From assembly GCA_027943335.1 (NCBI GenBank), contig BSBK01000869.1:1708001-1772000 (forward strand): 64,000 nt of DNA, read 5' to 3'. The notes beneath the pieces were generated by a model. It saw nothing but the letters and a program-made list of their open reading frames with translations. It was not told where the DNA came from and did not search any database. Shown one piece after another: positions 12,451 to 24,934 of this stretch. Position 1 is the first letter of the stretch; every line of letters starts with the position of its first letter. Position numbers and translations under genes: made by a program. Origin of the DNA: Chamaecyparis obtusa. Lineage: Eukaryota; Streptophyta; Pinopsida; Cupressales; Cupressaceae.

Positions 12451-13220
12451 CAAAAGATGGCTCAACTGGTGAGGTGGAAGCTGCTGTTTTGACAATTTCT
12501 TCGCACACTTTTGCTTCCAATGTAACTGCAAGTCCATCCAACTCACTTTCCTGGGATTCAATGCCACCAATTGAATTTTCTCACTTGTTTTCTAAGGCCT
12601 GATTTGAGAAATCAGATTCATTTTGACATGAATCCTCAACATACAATGCATCATTAGTACCCATTTCTTGAGTACTTTCATGTGACAACTGAATGGTAGC
12701 GTTCTGCACATGTATATAGTCATTGCTGTCTCATACTAATGCAAAGTTTCTTCACTGCTGTCATGTAAATCAGGACTGTTATGGGACAAAATGTCCATGC
12801 ATTCCTCATTCTTGACACTTGTATCATGAGTGCCAATACTTAAGGTCACTCCCATAACACTTCGGAACTCGCTATGACTTTCAAATCATCACTATGCTCA
12901 AGTGGAAGACTGCTGTCATAAAATTCACTCTTGTGGGTTATAGGCCCACTTTTCCGTGAAAGCGAATCATCTATAAGCTGCAAATTACGATTGATTTGTC
13001 ATTGTGCTTGTTTAAGGTCTTTCATTATTTTCTCTAGATTGGGTGCCTTTTCCTTCTTTGGTAGAACAACAAGGTAGGTAACAATCTTCCATCCTTAATT
13101 CTAGCCATGAAACTAACTCGCTGCCCAACTGAAAAACAATCCCTATTGTAGAGTGCTGATCACTCAAATTTTCAAATGTCTGAGTTCAATGATTTCGAAC
13201 CCTAGCAGGATGGTAGGAAA
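12450..13220 (-). pseudogene. Gypsy-type leader and gag remnant
   Basis: Read on the minus strand from the primer-binding site at 13221-13234, this region contains broken open stretches such as VLPKKEKAPNLEKIMKDLKQ, ended by a stop. It has the charged helical style of a retrotransposon Gag N-terminus. The remainder is too decayed to assign. It abuts copia-type sequence at about 12450 without a clear boundary. Confidence 0.4.
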
Positions 13221-13234
13221 CCGCTCTGATACCA
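13221..13234 (-). other. Primer-binding site (tRNA-Met type)
   Basis: The complement reads TGGTATCAGAGCGG, the usual initiator-Met tRNA primer-binding site of plant LTR retrotransposons. It lies one base from the LTR end at 13236, which fixes the element orientation as minus. Confidence 0.75.
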
Positions 13235-13235
13235 C

Positions 13236-14726
13236 TGTGGTATCTCACCCTTGATAGGATATTTACTTTTCTAATTTTCGCTTGTCTTTGATTTGGGTTT
13301 TATGTTTTTGGATATATTTGCAATGTTCAATACAACAATATAATAATATAAGATATTGCAATAATAATTTCAGCTCAAAAAATTGGACAATACATAGGGA
13401 ATGTACAACTGAGAATTCCAGATTTTTACATCAACTTAGATACTCAATATTTTCACAAAATATCCTTTATTATCTAAATCAACAATACCTAGAAAATCTA
13501 GGAGTTACAATTCATGAACTTATAGGTAAGATATGCTTTGAAACCCTCTGCCATACATGGTTGCCAGAATGAAGTATAAAGTTTGCAGCTCATACAACAG
13601 AAAGAATATCATCAAACCCCGTCCAATATATGGCAGCAATTAAATCATCGAACCCTTGAGATTTTTTGTAGATTATCACTTCCATTTTGCACACTAATGA
13701 ATCCTATGTGCCAATGAAGAAGGCACAACCAGCAATGAAGAAATTGAATAATGCTTATTGTCAATAACTTCTGATCTACTCTAAGTAACCTTTGGAAATG
13801 TTGATAAAATAACTGCAATCAAGCACAATGTGACTTATGAGATAAAGCCACCAATTAGCAAACCTTAGAAGATATTTCACACCCTCAGAAAGATCGAATC
13901 AAAGAGAAATTGCGCTCTCCAAGACCAATTTGCAGCAAAACCCTAGATCTCACCTCCAAAATGCCGAAGCACAAAGCCAAGTGTTGAAAATGATCAATAA
14001 TCCATAATGAGTTTGATATGCTTTTTGAACCCTTTATAAACTTCTCAAAGCTGGTCCATCTCTTCTGGTGACTTCTTAATCATTTGATATCATTTAAAAT
14101 AATATTAAATGTACGCACACGACTTTATTAAAATATTTTAATATTTAGCCTGCAGATTATAACTAATTAATGCACTATAAAAATCACTTAAATGAGGGTC
14201 ATGGCCTCCTTGCATATAAATTGATTTTTAATACCTTATATTATAATTGCACTTTATTAATAAAGTAAACACTTTATTAATAATTACATAACTATGCAAA
14301 TAATCATTATATCTCAATTCCGTTTGAGCCTGAAAGTCAACCATTGTGTCCACTACACACCCAATTGCCTTACTAAAAATAGTAAGGGTCCCTTTCTATC
14401 AACCCCTAACTTGCTATAAACAGTTAGTCCCTGAATATCTGATCAACCCAATGGTGCTAGGGATCGACACTGCAAACATAGCTCATTTAGGTGCCTTGCT
14501 ATAATTAGAAATCCCAACTTTTCCTACAATAGTCACTTACTATAAATAGTAAGTGTGCCAAACTGAACCAAATGAAGAGCAATCCTGAACACTTCTGACC
14601 TCCAGAATGGGAATATGCCTTTTGCACTGCCAAGTAGGACCCTTTAACCATCAGTCTTAGCCTACGAGGGCCAATAATAGGTTAATCCAATCATAAACCA
14701 TATCATCCCAAAAATGGGACATTACA
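13236..14726 (-). mobile_element. LTR of a minus-strand retrotransposon
   Basis: The LTR starts TGTGGTATCTC next to the primer-binding site and ends TGGGACATTACA. It is related to the solo LTR at 22196-23989 and to the interrupted LTR at 50768-57526. Shared text includes CTTACTATAAATAGTAAG hairpins, a GAACCAAATGAAGAGCAA-type phrase and the closing block. It contains the hairpins CTTACTAAAAATAGTAAG (14369-14386) and ACTTACTATAAATAGTAAGT (14535-14554). Confidence 0.7.
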
Positions 14727-15028
14727 ATCACTTTGGAATCTCATCATTTCTCGTTTTGGAATAGTGCAACCGTAAATATCTGGCAAGCTTGTTAGGAAAT
14801 ACACAAGTCTATGACAAGACATCCTTGCGACTTGACGAGGGGAACATTGAAATTGACAAACATGGCAAAATGATGTTCAATTGATGACAAACATGGCAAA
14901 AGTTAGCTATGATTTGATTTTTATAGGGATATCAATATTCCACAGTTACAAGACTCACTAATTGTTGAGCTTCAGATGTGGTCATCAGAATAGAGGCAAA
15001 AAGTTGGAAAAAAGAAGCCAAAAAAGAG

Positions 15029-16480
15029 TGTAATGTCCCTTTCTTAGGCAACAGATAGATGAGCAGAGGGTTGACCTATCACTTGAGCTCCCGTAGGTCA
15101 ATGATAGGATTAGGGGGCTTGTTTCTGAGGGTCATAGAGCATTGTAGGGGCTTTGTGAGCTATTTTGAGTTTTCAGACGACAGAGTCCTACTTTTTAAGG
15201 TCTCCTATTTTTTAGGGAGAACCGACAGGGGACTGGACGACCACCCGAGGGATCATAGAGCAGTACAAGATCCTCTTAAGTAGTTTTTGGTGTTTGGAGT
15301 GAGGTTCCTATTTTTTAGGGCAAGTTTCTATTTTCAAGGAGGAACTGGCAGTTAGCTTGTAGGGTTTAGTCAGCGTAAAAGATCATAGTGCTTCAGACAA
15401 AATTCAGATCTAAGGCCGAAATTGCATTTTATGAATAAATAAGGAAATATTTTTATATTTGCTAAGCTGTGGATATATATAAATAAATATTAAAGTGATA
15501 TTATAATCACTTTATAATAAAATAAGTCATAATAAAATATGCCCTTTTTTCCTAAGTGCATGAGCATAAAATGTTGTAATGAAAGGGGGAAATCATTATA
15601 ATAATAAAATATAGTGCCTTAGGGGTCAATTTTTAAAGGAAGGCTTATATTTTATAAAAAAATAATAAGGTGAAATCATGGAAACCCTAAAAGTGACGAC
15701 CTAGGGTTTTGAACCTTTTAAAAAGGCATTGGGAGTCATTATACACATTCATGGTTATTTTTCTTCATCAAAAATTTGTGGCAGAGCTTTAAATTAAGAG
15801 ATTCCATCAAGAATAACCCTCAGGAACGAAAACTTCTGAGGAAACAGGTTGGACATTCCCCTAATCTGGCCACAGGAAATAAATTGGTGATCATATCAGC
15901 TGGAAGTAAGCAAATTGGATCATTTTGGAGTTGTGTTGTGAATAATATCAGCAGATTAGATTATAATAATTCAGATTATGGGTGTAGAAGAGCAGATCGG
16001 CGCTAGAAATGAAATAAAGGGATTGCAAATTCAGCCCAGGCAGGGCGTACAGTACTAAACAATAGTAGATGCCATTAGAGGAGGTGTTAGCATTTGTTTC
16101 TAGGGTTCGATTTGGGGAAAGACAATATGATAGCAGTTAGTATCAGGCAGACCGCACTACCTGCAGCAGATTGGAGGTGTTTCAGATTGTTTTCAGCCTT
16201 ATAAGAGGTCACACATCTCAGTTTGCAGGAGATCTCTGCCCTAGAGGACCATTGGCAGATTAATTTGGATGCATATCAGATATTATTGAATCTCCAGACT
16301 TCAACTTAATCAAATCATTCACCATTTTCCTGGTATGTACTTGTGATGATCATTTGATAGGAATTTAGGGAGTTTGGAGTTATTTCAGACCTGATAAACA
16401 TTGTAATCAGACTTGTTATGATGATAATAAAGACATATTTGGTGTTGGCATTTTGATGTCTTTGAGTGCAAAGTTATTGG
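15029..16480 (+). mobile_element. LTR-like repeat, plus orientation
   Basis: The repeat begins TGTAATGTCCC directly after a purine-rich run (about 15007-15028), as expected for a 3' LTR behind a polypurine tract. Short phrases around GATCATAGAGCA recur three times between 15120 and 15390. AATAAAG near 16430 could be the polyadenylation signal. The 3' terminus was not identified, so the right limit is approximate. Confidence 0.45.
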
Positions 16481-16932
16481 TTATGTTTCTTTTATATTGG
16501 CATATGTGAAAACCATCTCAAACAACCATCAAAACCAAACATTAAACTCAGAAATCAGTATACAGTGACCTTGCATGACAAGTGTTTGACAAAATGTCAG
16601 TACACTTAAACTGAGAAAATCAGGACAGAATTTAGCTGGGATAATACAAAGAAAAATCTAAAACCTAAACCTTAAAAATCACCTACATCACTTCTAAATG
16701 CTATTCATTTCATTTGCAGCAGAAACAAGGAGAAAGCAAAAGCATTTTAAGGTAAAATATATCCATTGAAGCAAAAACCAACAACATATTGGCAGTTGAC
16801 ATTATTAGTTTCTAAATATTGCTAATTGGCTCATTTGCACTTTTTGAAGGGCCTGAAGTTTAGACTTTTGGATCTTGGTTAAAAGTGATAAAATCACGAA
16901 AACTGGCATGTGCCATGAAGATTTTGTGGTTT

Positions 16933-17150
16933 CAAAGCCTTGATTTGGGCTTGGTGGTAGATGTTCCACACCAATTCTACCTTTTATTATAAGGAGTGTG
17001 CCTTGGCATTTCCATTAGAGCCCATAAGGGGAACTGACCATGGTCTCAAAGGCCTTGATTTGGGGTTGGTGGTAGGGGTTCCACTCGAACATTGCCTTGC
17101 ATCACGACAAGAAGCATGCCTGGGACATTGGTGTTAGAGCCTATAAGGAG
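16933..17150. repeat. Tandem duplication of a 110-bp unit
   Basis: Two neighbouring copies (about 16933-17037 and 17046-17150) share AGCCTTGATTTGGG, GGTTGGTGGTAG, the middle CATGCC/TGCC block and the ending TAGAGCC(C/T)ATAAGG. They have diverged by many substitutions. Confidence 0.65.
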
Positions 17151-18528
17151 CACTAATCCTTGATAACATTGGGGCAGCCGCCACATAATCTTTGCTCTAG
17201 TTTTAATATGTGAAAAGTATAAACCATTTTGGGCTATGCCAAATGGAAAAAGCAACAGTTTTTAATCTCATGAGTTTTTCCAAAATTAAACCCCAAGTAA
17301 TTGAATTACGTTTATACTTTTAGTTTGTTGAGTCAATCTTGATCCCAAGTAATGCTACTACTATGGTTGTAATACCATTTCAGACTTGTTTGTGATATGA
17401 GTGCAAGACACCACATAAAGTTAATTACGTTTGGATGAGTGATTTTGGCTCCTCTCTACCATAGTTCATTACTCCGTGTTGTGATTTTTGTTTTTACTTT
17501 TTGATGCCCTTAGATATCACAATCCATGGGTTTTGTGCACCTAAGACACCTGAGAATATATACTGAAAAATGTTGTTTCCTTCAACCCAAATCCACCTTT
17601 GTACTCATTTGATTGAGGCATACTCGTGTATGTGATCAAAGAAGCTTCTCGTTGCTGCACGTATTGTTTTCAAAGTTGATTTTTTAAAGGGTGCACGATA
17701 AAAGCTTAAAATATTAAAAAATTATCTATATTTTAAGGTTTTTCAATTTTCCAAGTGTAACAACCTACCCTGTTTATTACACTTAATTTTTTGATTTGAG
17801 GGAGTTGGCATTTTGTCAAAGATGTGGCATGCACACTTCCTGTGCTAGTTTCAGAGCTTGCATGCATGTGTAAATTCTCAACCAACTATAGATCATCTCA
17901 GCTAATATTAATCATCTTCATTATTCTTATCTATTCTGTTTGCAACTGCACCCACTCTTGTCATTTATCTTTTTCATTGTTCCTTTAAGATTTTTGTTAG
18001 GATCTCTTCTAGAAAGGCAGATTTTGATATAATCGCACAAAGAAACATGCTATATTAATTATCTGCTAGTTCAATTACTGCTGCATGACTACTTAATCAA
18101 ACCCAAAATCTAAAGGGATGACAAGCATGACGTATGCATATAATGGGAAACTGCTAATTCTGTCATAGTATTCCCAAGTCAAACACATCATACATGTTTG
18201 ATATTTATAAGGCGAACCATCTGATGGCAGCATACAACTTATTTTCCATATAGCTGGTTAGGGCTAGCACTGGTAAGTTGAGTCCACCATACTATCTTAC
18301 TTGTGGAAATTAAAGGATAAGCATTGGAACCAACATAATAATCTCCAATTATTCTCATATTCTAGATCAACATCAAAAAAATGAAACCAAACACAGAGCA
18401 TACACAATGAAAACATGAAGTATACACATGAATGTATGAAGACACGTAGCATACACGAAGTATACACACAATGCATGCATTGAATGCATTTATTGATTCA
18501 TCTTTCCCTTGTAGGATGCCAAGATCAT

Positions 18529-18554
18529 GCTTTGATACCAATTGTAATGCCCCC
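18529..18554 (-). mobile_element. Primer-binding site and LTR edge
   Basis: GCTTTGATACCA (18529-18540) is the complement of a Met-tRNA-type primer-binding site. Two bases later TGTAATGCCCCC starts an LTR-like sequence. This places an LTR to the right and the interior of a minus-oriented element to the left. Neither the LTR 3' end nor coding regions could be followed. Confidence 0.55.
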
Positions 18555-19479
18555 TATGGGGACTGGACTCAATCTGCCTTAAAATTCTCTTTTAGGGTTT
18601 GGATAATGTTTGGGAATGGGGATTGCCACTTTTGTATCCTGATATAGGTCCTGCAACTAGGTTAGTATCACAGGATAAATAAACATATAAGCCAATATTA
18701 CACATATAGAATTCCAACTCACTACAATAATATTCAAGATGTACATATGGGATTCCTTTGCATTCTATCTATCCAACTTATTGTCATTATGGAGCACTAG
18801 TTGGGAGACCATAAAAGACGCCTCAAATCATTCCACCCAACCCAGGAGCACAAAATGACAAACTTCATCCGGCCTCCCAATCCCACTTGGTGTGTCTCCA
18901 CCGGCATGGGTAACTAGCTACTTGCGATCCTTCGCATGTACCATGTCTCCCCTCCAAGATGAGATAACTCAATGGATAAGAATCATCAAGGGAATTGTTG
19001 TATGTGTCAAATTATATACAGGTAGATATAAAACTAGTTAAGAACATATAATATGTATATCAACAGAAAGGTGGAATATTCTACATCATATGCAAACCCA
19101 ATATTTTTCACACAATTTATTACAATACACATAGCCCTGACAAGAATAGGGACTGCAGATTAATATATATGTACTTTCTGAAATCGTATCCTTATCTGAT
19201 TATTCAGTGATCTGATGTTCTTCTCCTTCCATGCTACTCCTCTCTATTTCCATTGGCTAAGTTGCCAATTCAGGTGCGGTTGCGGGTGCAAGAATCAGGT
19301 GCACGGATGTGCGATATTTTTTTTTGGGGTTTTGTATGCGTTTATATATATATATTCAAAGAAATGCAAGAAATAGACAAAATGAAATCATTTAATAGTA
19401 TGATACTTCATCATTGTGTCATGTCCCCTCGTTTAAGAACTCTAATTTTGATGCCCTTTTCTGAAATAAAGATTTAATA

Positions 19480-19730
19480 ATAAGTGACAATGATAAAATA
19501 TAAAAATAAATAAATGATATATTCTTATTGTTTAAATACATAATATAATCTATCCCTAATATAATAATATATTATTATAATATAATATTAATTAACATCA
19601 TTGATAATAATATATTATTAACAATATATAAATATTTTAATGAAAACATAAATTAATAAATTAAATAATAAATAAATATAATATTTTTATAATAATAATA
19701 ATATAATAATACATATCGAATAGATAATAT
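19480..19730. repeat. AT-rich low-complexity block
   Basis: This is almost pure A/T, with many TAATAATA and ATATTATT words that can pair with each other. It has no coding content. Similar blocks occur at 28700-28970, 43380-43700 and 58200-58600. Confidence 0.8.
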
Positions 19731-20360
19731 ATAACTGTTTGAACTGGTCGACTATAGTTGATAAACAAATTGTACTATACCAAGAGGGTTGATTTAAATG
19801 TTTAGTCAGAGCTTCTAACACCCGTGCAAAGCGATTTGCAATATTAACATACGGTAATCCTCCAAAAAAGGGTAACCATGTAATAATCACATCTTTGCCA
19901 TACCACCGTTCCTTTACGTTTGAAGATATATATTGGGATGAAGTGCAGTCAATCAAAGGCATCTAATCAGTAGTTTTTAGTAACCACATCATATCGGGGA
20001 GAAAAGATAAAGCATCTTATTCAAGAATCATTTAGACTAAGTATTTGGGAAAAAATAATTAATAAGCAGTGAGGGGTTCTGCAGATTAAAGCAGCAATAT
20101 AGACGACGATGGATTTGCAGGCTGTCTCCAACCACACAGTAATAGCCTCCAAGAAATTTATGAGCTAAGAAATAACATATATATTTCTCCAGCATCCACA
20201 GGCCTGTGGTGCGCTTCCTGTGCACCTCCGGAGGGCATCCGCCTTCGCCTCCGCATCTGCCTCCAGATGCATCTGCATCCGGGGTGGGGGGAGAGAATTG
20301 GTAACTTAGTCCATTGGTAGTTTTCCTTATATATCCTCAATAGAGGACAAAGAGACACTA
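19687..20360 (-). pseudogene. Unidentified coding-like fragments
   Basis: Two minus-strand open stretches look less repetitive than their surroundings. One includes KERWYGKDVIITWLPFFGGL followed by a helix-like RFARVLEALTKHL. The other contains RKRTTGLWMLEKYICY downstream of a GC-rich Arg/Gly segment. The composition is more protein-like than the AT-rich flanks. I cannot name a family. They could be a captured host-gene fragment or part of an unknown transposon. Confidence 0.25.
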
Positions 20361-20864
20361 TTTATCGAGAGTGACATTCTTTGGAAACGATATGTTTCTT
20401 CTTAATTAATCGCTGCCAATTAACATCTTTGTTTAATGGTATGTTTTAAGGAATACTGTCTGTAATCCTAATTTACTTAGTAATCCATTCTTTAAGTGAA
20501 TTGGTGCTCTTACTTAGTGCCTTTCTTAAGTTAAGACTGCTGTGTTGTATTCTAATCAGTGTTCACCAGCAATCTCTTTGCTGTTTATTATTACCCAGCG
20601 ACTTATTCATAAACAGTGTTTTTTGACCATTCTAGTGGTATCCTTCATGGAGGGGCATGCGAGGGAACATGCCAGTCAACATTATGTTTTCTATTGCTAC
20701 TGAACAACAGTTTTGTAGTAGACAGCGTAACTGCTTATTTTCTGCAGCTTCTTATAAAAAATCAACCAATAAACTTCGAAGAGTAGCATAGGCATTTTAA
20801 TCTGTTGGTTCTAATCCCAAAAGGTTTGGCAAGATTAAAAAATGTCTCCTCTATGTTGAAAGTT

Positions 20865-22195
20865 CTTTTTTTTTAAATCTATGAAAAGTTTTTTTATTTT
20901 TATTATCAACTGGGTTTGATCCTGGCCCAGACCAAGGTTGGTTACATCTAGGGAAACCACCTTCCCAAAGAAAGAGTGTCACAAGAAAGATCCATTAACA
21001 GATCTAAAACCAAATTGTCTTGACCTATAACCTACACGCAGGTCTACAATCAAGATTTACCACTAGTTCCTCACTTAGTCTGAGAATGGAGGATAATATC
21101 GAAGGAATCCTTCTTTGCTTTCCTTCTTTTTCCCCCTTCATAGTGTGCCAGCCATCTTCCATCCTGGCTGCCTCATTTTGCCAGTCCATAGAGTTAAGGT
21201 AGGAATTCCTCACCTTATCAGCCAAACATCTCTCCACTTGCTAAAACTGACCATCCACTAACACATGATCTATCCCCTTATCTCGACACCCCACTGGTTA
21301 GTTTTTCTCCCTTCCATCTGGTGTTACAGCTCCATTATTGAGCTTCAACTCCCTATCACAACCAGCAGAAACAACATTAGCACTATTCAATATTGGTTGC
21401 TCAACTTGATTCGGAGCCTCGGATGAGTGATGCAACCCTTCCCTAGTCAAAGCTTGAGAAAAACTCTTTTGCTTCTCATCCTTCTTTTCCACCGTATAAT
21501 GCAAGTGAGAGACATCTTTCTACCATGAAGTTATCTAATGCAATCTATGTTTGACACACTGAGCAGCCATATTCCCTGTTTGAAAACGTATTCTACATCT
21601 AAAGGGTACCCTTGTAGTCCAAGGGCTGTACCTAGCAACTTTTTGAAGTTTTAATCAAAATTTCTTCAAGAAGCCCTTCAAATACATCCATTTCCACTAG
21701 AATCCGAGCGAAGGTCAAATGAAGGAGGTTTGAAGATCCGTCATCCACCATCAAAAAGCTACCTAAAGTGTTTCCTATCTCCTCAAAGCAGGAATTGAAC
21801 CAAAAATGTAAAGGAAAGTTAGAAAGTCTCACCTAGAGTGGGACCCTGTCAAAAATCTCGGTAGCAAGACAAAAACCTGGATGCCAAGGCTTCAACATCA
21901 GGGAATATTTGTCCTCCCAACTGCAATGGTATTCACGCAAGATCTTGTTCCTGTCTTGAACATTTTCGAAAACAACAATGAAAAACCCTCTAGCTACTGG
22001 ATAAATTTGGACACACCTGTCTAGAGTAGGCCACAAACACCTAAGCCCAGTCAAACTAAGCTCTGAGAAGATTGAAACATTATGTGCCACTTCCTTCTCC
22101 ACCTCGTCCTCCAAATCCATTGATATGGCTCTAGCTGACAGTGGCGTAGCTACACCCAACAACTCTCCATCCTGTCATCGAAACCCTAGCGCCCG
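20865..22195 (-). pseudogene. LINE ORF1 remnant with DUF4283-like domain
   Basis: On the minus strand an ORF starting upstream of 22162 contains the DUF4283-like pattern of plant LINE ORF1 and related proteins: ARGFFIVVFENVQDRNKIL, then a SWEDKYSLMLKPWHPGF block and RVPL-VRLSNFPLHFW. One in-frame stop near 21834 interrupts it, and the frame resumes to about 21632. Downstream, LDYKG followed by a damaged Cys/His segment resembles the zinc knuckle that normally follows. Further fragments run to about 21025. A T-rich run near 20868-20895 could be the complement of a poly(A) tail. ORF1 binds the LINE RNA in known elements. The N-terminal part continues beyond the solo LTR, at 23995-24200. Confidence 0.6.
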
Positions 22196-23989
22196 TGTAA
22201 TAACCCCAACGGGTTATCCAATATTTGTCCTAAAAAATTCAATAAGTCCTGGAGTAATTTTGTCAAACGGTTGTCATGCAAGGTCTTATTCTATAATTCC
22301 TGTTCTTTCATGTGCCAAATCTCATTATAAAACATGAATTCTTTGCAAAGTAATTCTGTCAAACATTTGGCATGTTTAATTAAGAACATTACTTCATCAT
22401 GCTGTCATAAGAAATATATTGGCAACATATATAAAGTCTAAAATCGGTAATCAAGAGACATTGACATTAAACCAAACAGCTTGCATTCATTAAATGATGG
22501 TGATATTTATGGCATCACACAAAACATAATGACAAACACTTGTCCAACAACCTGTATAAACTCAAAGTTCTGATTTTTGCTATGAAATGCAATGACTAAG
22601 AATGACAGTTCAAATTTAAACCAAATACAAAATCTGATTACTTGGACAAGTAGATTCAATAGCATGAAACGCCTAACAAACTAACCAGCAAACCAAGCGC
22701 TCGAATCAGATACAAGTTGTAATTTGCACAATGAAAAGATGCACTTGTAGCTGTAGATTTGAAACCAGACCATGCCCATGTCCTCACAGCCACTTTATGG
22801 AGATAGACGCAGTTAGATACCATAGTTTCTGTCCCAATATTCACAGATCAGACCTGGCCATTTTCCTAAGGTGATTCGTTCCTTTTCCCTGCCTGGACGT
22901 GACTATTTCTCAATGTCTCACAGCCGCTATGAAGTCTTTATCCCACATGCTGCTCTCCCAATCTGCAAACCTCTCTAACTTGGGCTCCCACTAAAAGATG
23001 CAATGGAGTCTTGGTTTACTATGAATCGATGCCCTGGCTGCAGCTTGTTCATATTTAATTTGCAGCTCTCTAAAACACAATCTGAAACTCAACACCAAAA
23101 ATGATGATATGCCAAAAACTCGACTTTTCCCTATAAGATGTTTTCTTCAAAACTTCTGCTTGTTGCTCCAATGGTGAACAAATAAATCCACATCACATAG
23201 AAGGCATGGGTTTTTGTCCCCTTCTTGTTCCAAGGGTTTGTCCTTGAAAAACTAGTCACTGATTTTCCAGCAACAATGAAGAAATAGCATAAAGATATAT
23301 TCTCATAACATGTCTCAAATGAAAGGATGGCCTTGCTTATATAGCTTTTTAGTTGGTGAATGCTTGTACTTTTAGCAATGTGGGATAAAACATTCTTTAC
23401 TTTTAATTCCTCCTTATGAAGTAGCTTCTTGAACAAGCTGAAATAACTTAAGTGACTTTATATTATAACTTTATTATAGTCACTTTTTATTATAATTAAT
23501 GATATGCACTTAATAATTAATTATTATTTGAAGTATAACTTTAGTAATAATTATAAAATTATAACTCCATCATTGATCATCACAAGTCATTTCTGACTTC
23601 ACCAAGAGGTAGCCCACTACATTCACTGCTAACTAGGGTGCCTTATTAAAAATAGGAAGGTTCCGTCTCTATCAACCCTTGATTTACTATAATTAGTAAA
23701 TCCTTGAATACTTGATCACAACGAAGGTGCCAAATGTCATCACTGTAACTGAGGCCGGTCCAATTGCCTTGCCAAATATAGAAATGCTAGATAGATGAAT
23801 TACTATAAATAGTAAGTGTACCAAACTGAACCAAACGAAGAGCAATCCTGAATGCTTTTGTACTCTAGAAGGGAAAGAGCCCCCTATTTTGCCAACTGAG
23901 AACCCTCTAACCAACTAGCTTAGCCTATGAGGGCGAATGATTGGCTAATCCAAACGAACTTTGATGCTCACGAAAATGGGGACATTACA
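22196..23989 (-). mobile_element. Solo LTR inserted in the LINE
   Basis: It starts TGTAATAACCCC and ends GGGGACATTACA, with flanks GCCCG (22191-22195) and GCCTG (23990-23994), a 5-bp target duplication with one change. There is no interior or second LTR, so it is a solo LTR of about 1.8 kb formed by recombination. Its 3' half aligns with 14040-14726 and with 52250-52630 plus 57455-57526. Hairpins sit at 23682-23701 (ATTTACTA/TAGTAAAT arms) and 23800-23815. Orientation is given by similarity to the LTR at 13236-14726, which has a primer-binding site. Confidence 0.8.
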
Positions 23990-23994
23990 GCCTG

Positions 23995-24340
23995 CCTGGC
24001 TAAAAATGTTGAAGCACGAGGGGGGCCACTTGGGCCACACTCCTAAAGACTGCTGTCAACAGTGAACTGCACAGAACTCCAGTGGCCACCCTGGAACGCT
24101 TGTTCACCCAAGCCCAATTTGAATGAGGATCTCCACCTCCACCGTTAAACCCTAAGCCATACTTCCTGCGATCCTCTTTCATTTTCTTCCCCTCCACCTA
24201 CAAGCAGAAATGATTCTTCCCGTTATGATGACCATTCGTGAATTGTAGTTTTCCTCCACCACACAGGCACTACTAAGACGACCTTGCAAGTGACTGCAAC
24301 TCTGGAAAAACCTTAGGCTCTGGAGACATCTGCAATGGCT
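23995..24340 (-). pseudogene. N-terminal part of the LINE ORF1 and leader
   Basis: Minus-strand ATG at 24197 opens MEGKKMKEDRRKYGLGFNGG and runs into the solo-LTR insertion point. The GC-richer composition matches the ORF1 part at 21500-22190 and contrasts with the AT-rich solo LTR between them. This supports one LINE split by the LTR. Confidence 0.5.
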
Positions 24341-24686
24341 TCATTCTCACTCTGTCAAAATATTAGAGTTCTTTTTATGTTGAAAACTCATGCTTCAATA
24401 TCATTTTCTATTTTTTAAAAAAGAAAGCATCTTGATAAAATTTAGCCATAGATATGGTTTAGATAACAAGTAACCTTACATAGGCTACATATGTTGATTT
24501 TAAGGCTTGCTGAAGCAATGGGGTAAATTTCTCTCTTCCTATGATGAAGACGGTTATTATATAATTATTTTAATCGGTGATTGCTTTTTAGTGACCCTTA
24601 GTCACGAGTCAGCAATAATAACCAATTTTATTTGAACTGCCTCATTCATGTTCATGATGTGTAAAGTGGTGAGTCTTTTATGTTAT

Positions 24687-24934
24687 TGTTGGAATGTGAA
24701 GCTTACCTCTTGTAATAGAGTCACCATAGTGACTTAGCAGTGTTAGTAGTTAAATAATTGTTCATAGGTTATCTAATGTACTGCTAGTTAGATAGATGGT
24801 TGGGTAGCTAAGCTGATTGTATGGGAAAATGGAAGAGATGGCTTTATAAAGCCATATATTGATCATTACAATTATTTTATATATTTGGCGTTGTTAGTTG
24901 TGCAGCTATAGTTTAGTTTTTACATGCTTACAAC
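24687..24934 (+). mobile_element. Possible small LTR
   Basis: TGTTGGAATGTGAAG begins and CTTACAACA ends a 250-bp segment. It contains a perfect palindrome with a TATA core, GGCTTTATAAAGCC (about 24840-24853), and polyadenylation-like AT-rich DNA behind it. No second copy or matching target duplication was seen. Confidence 0.3.
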
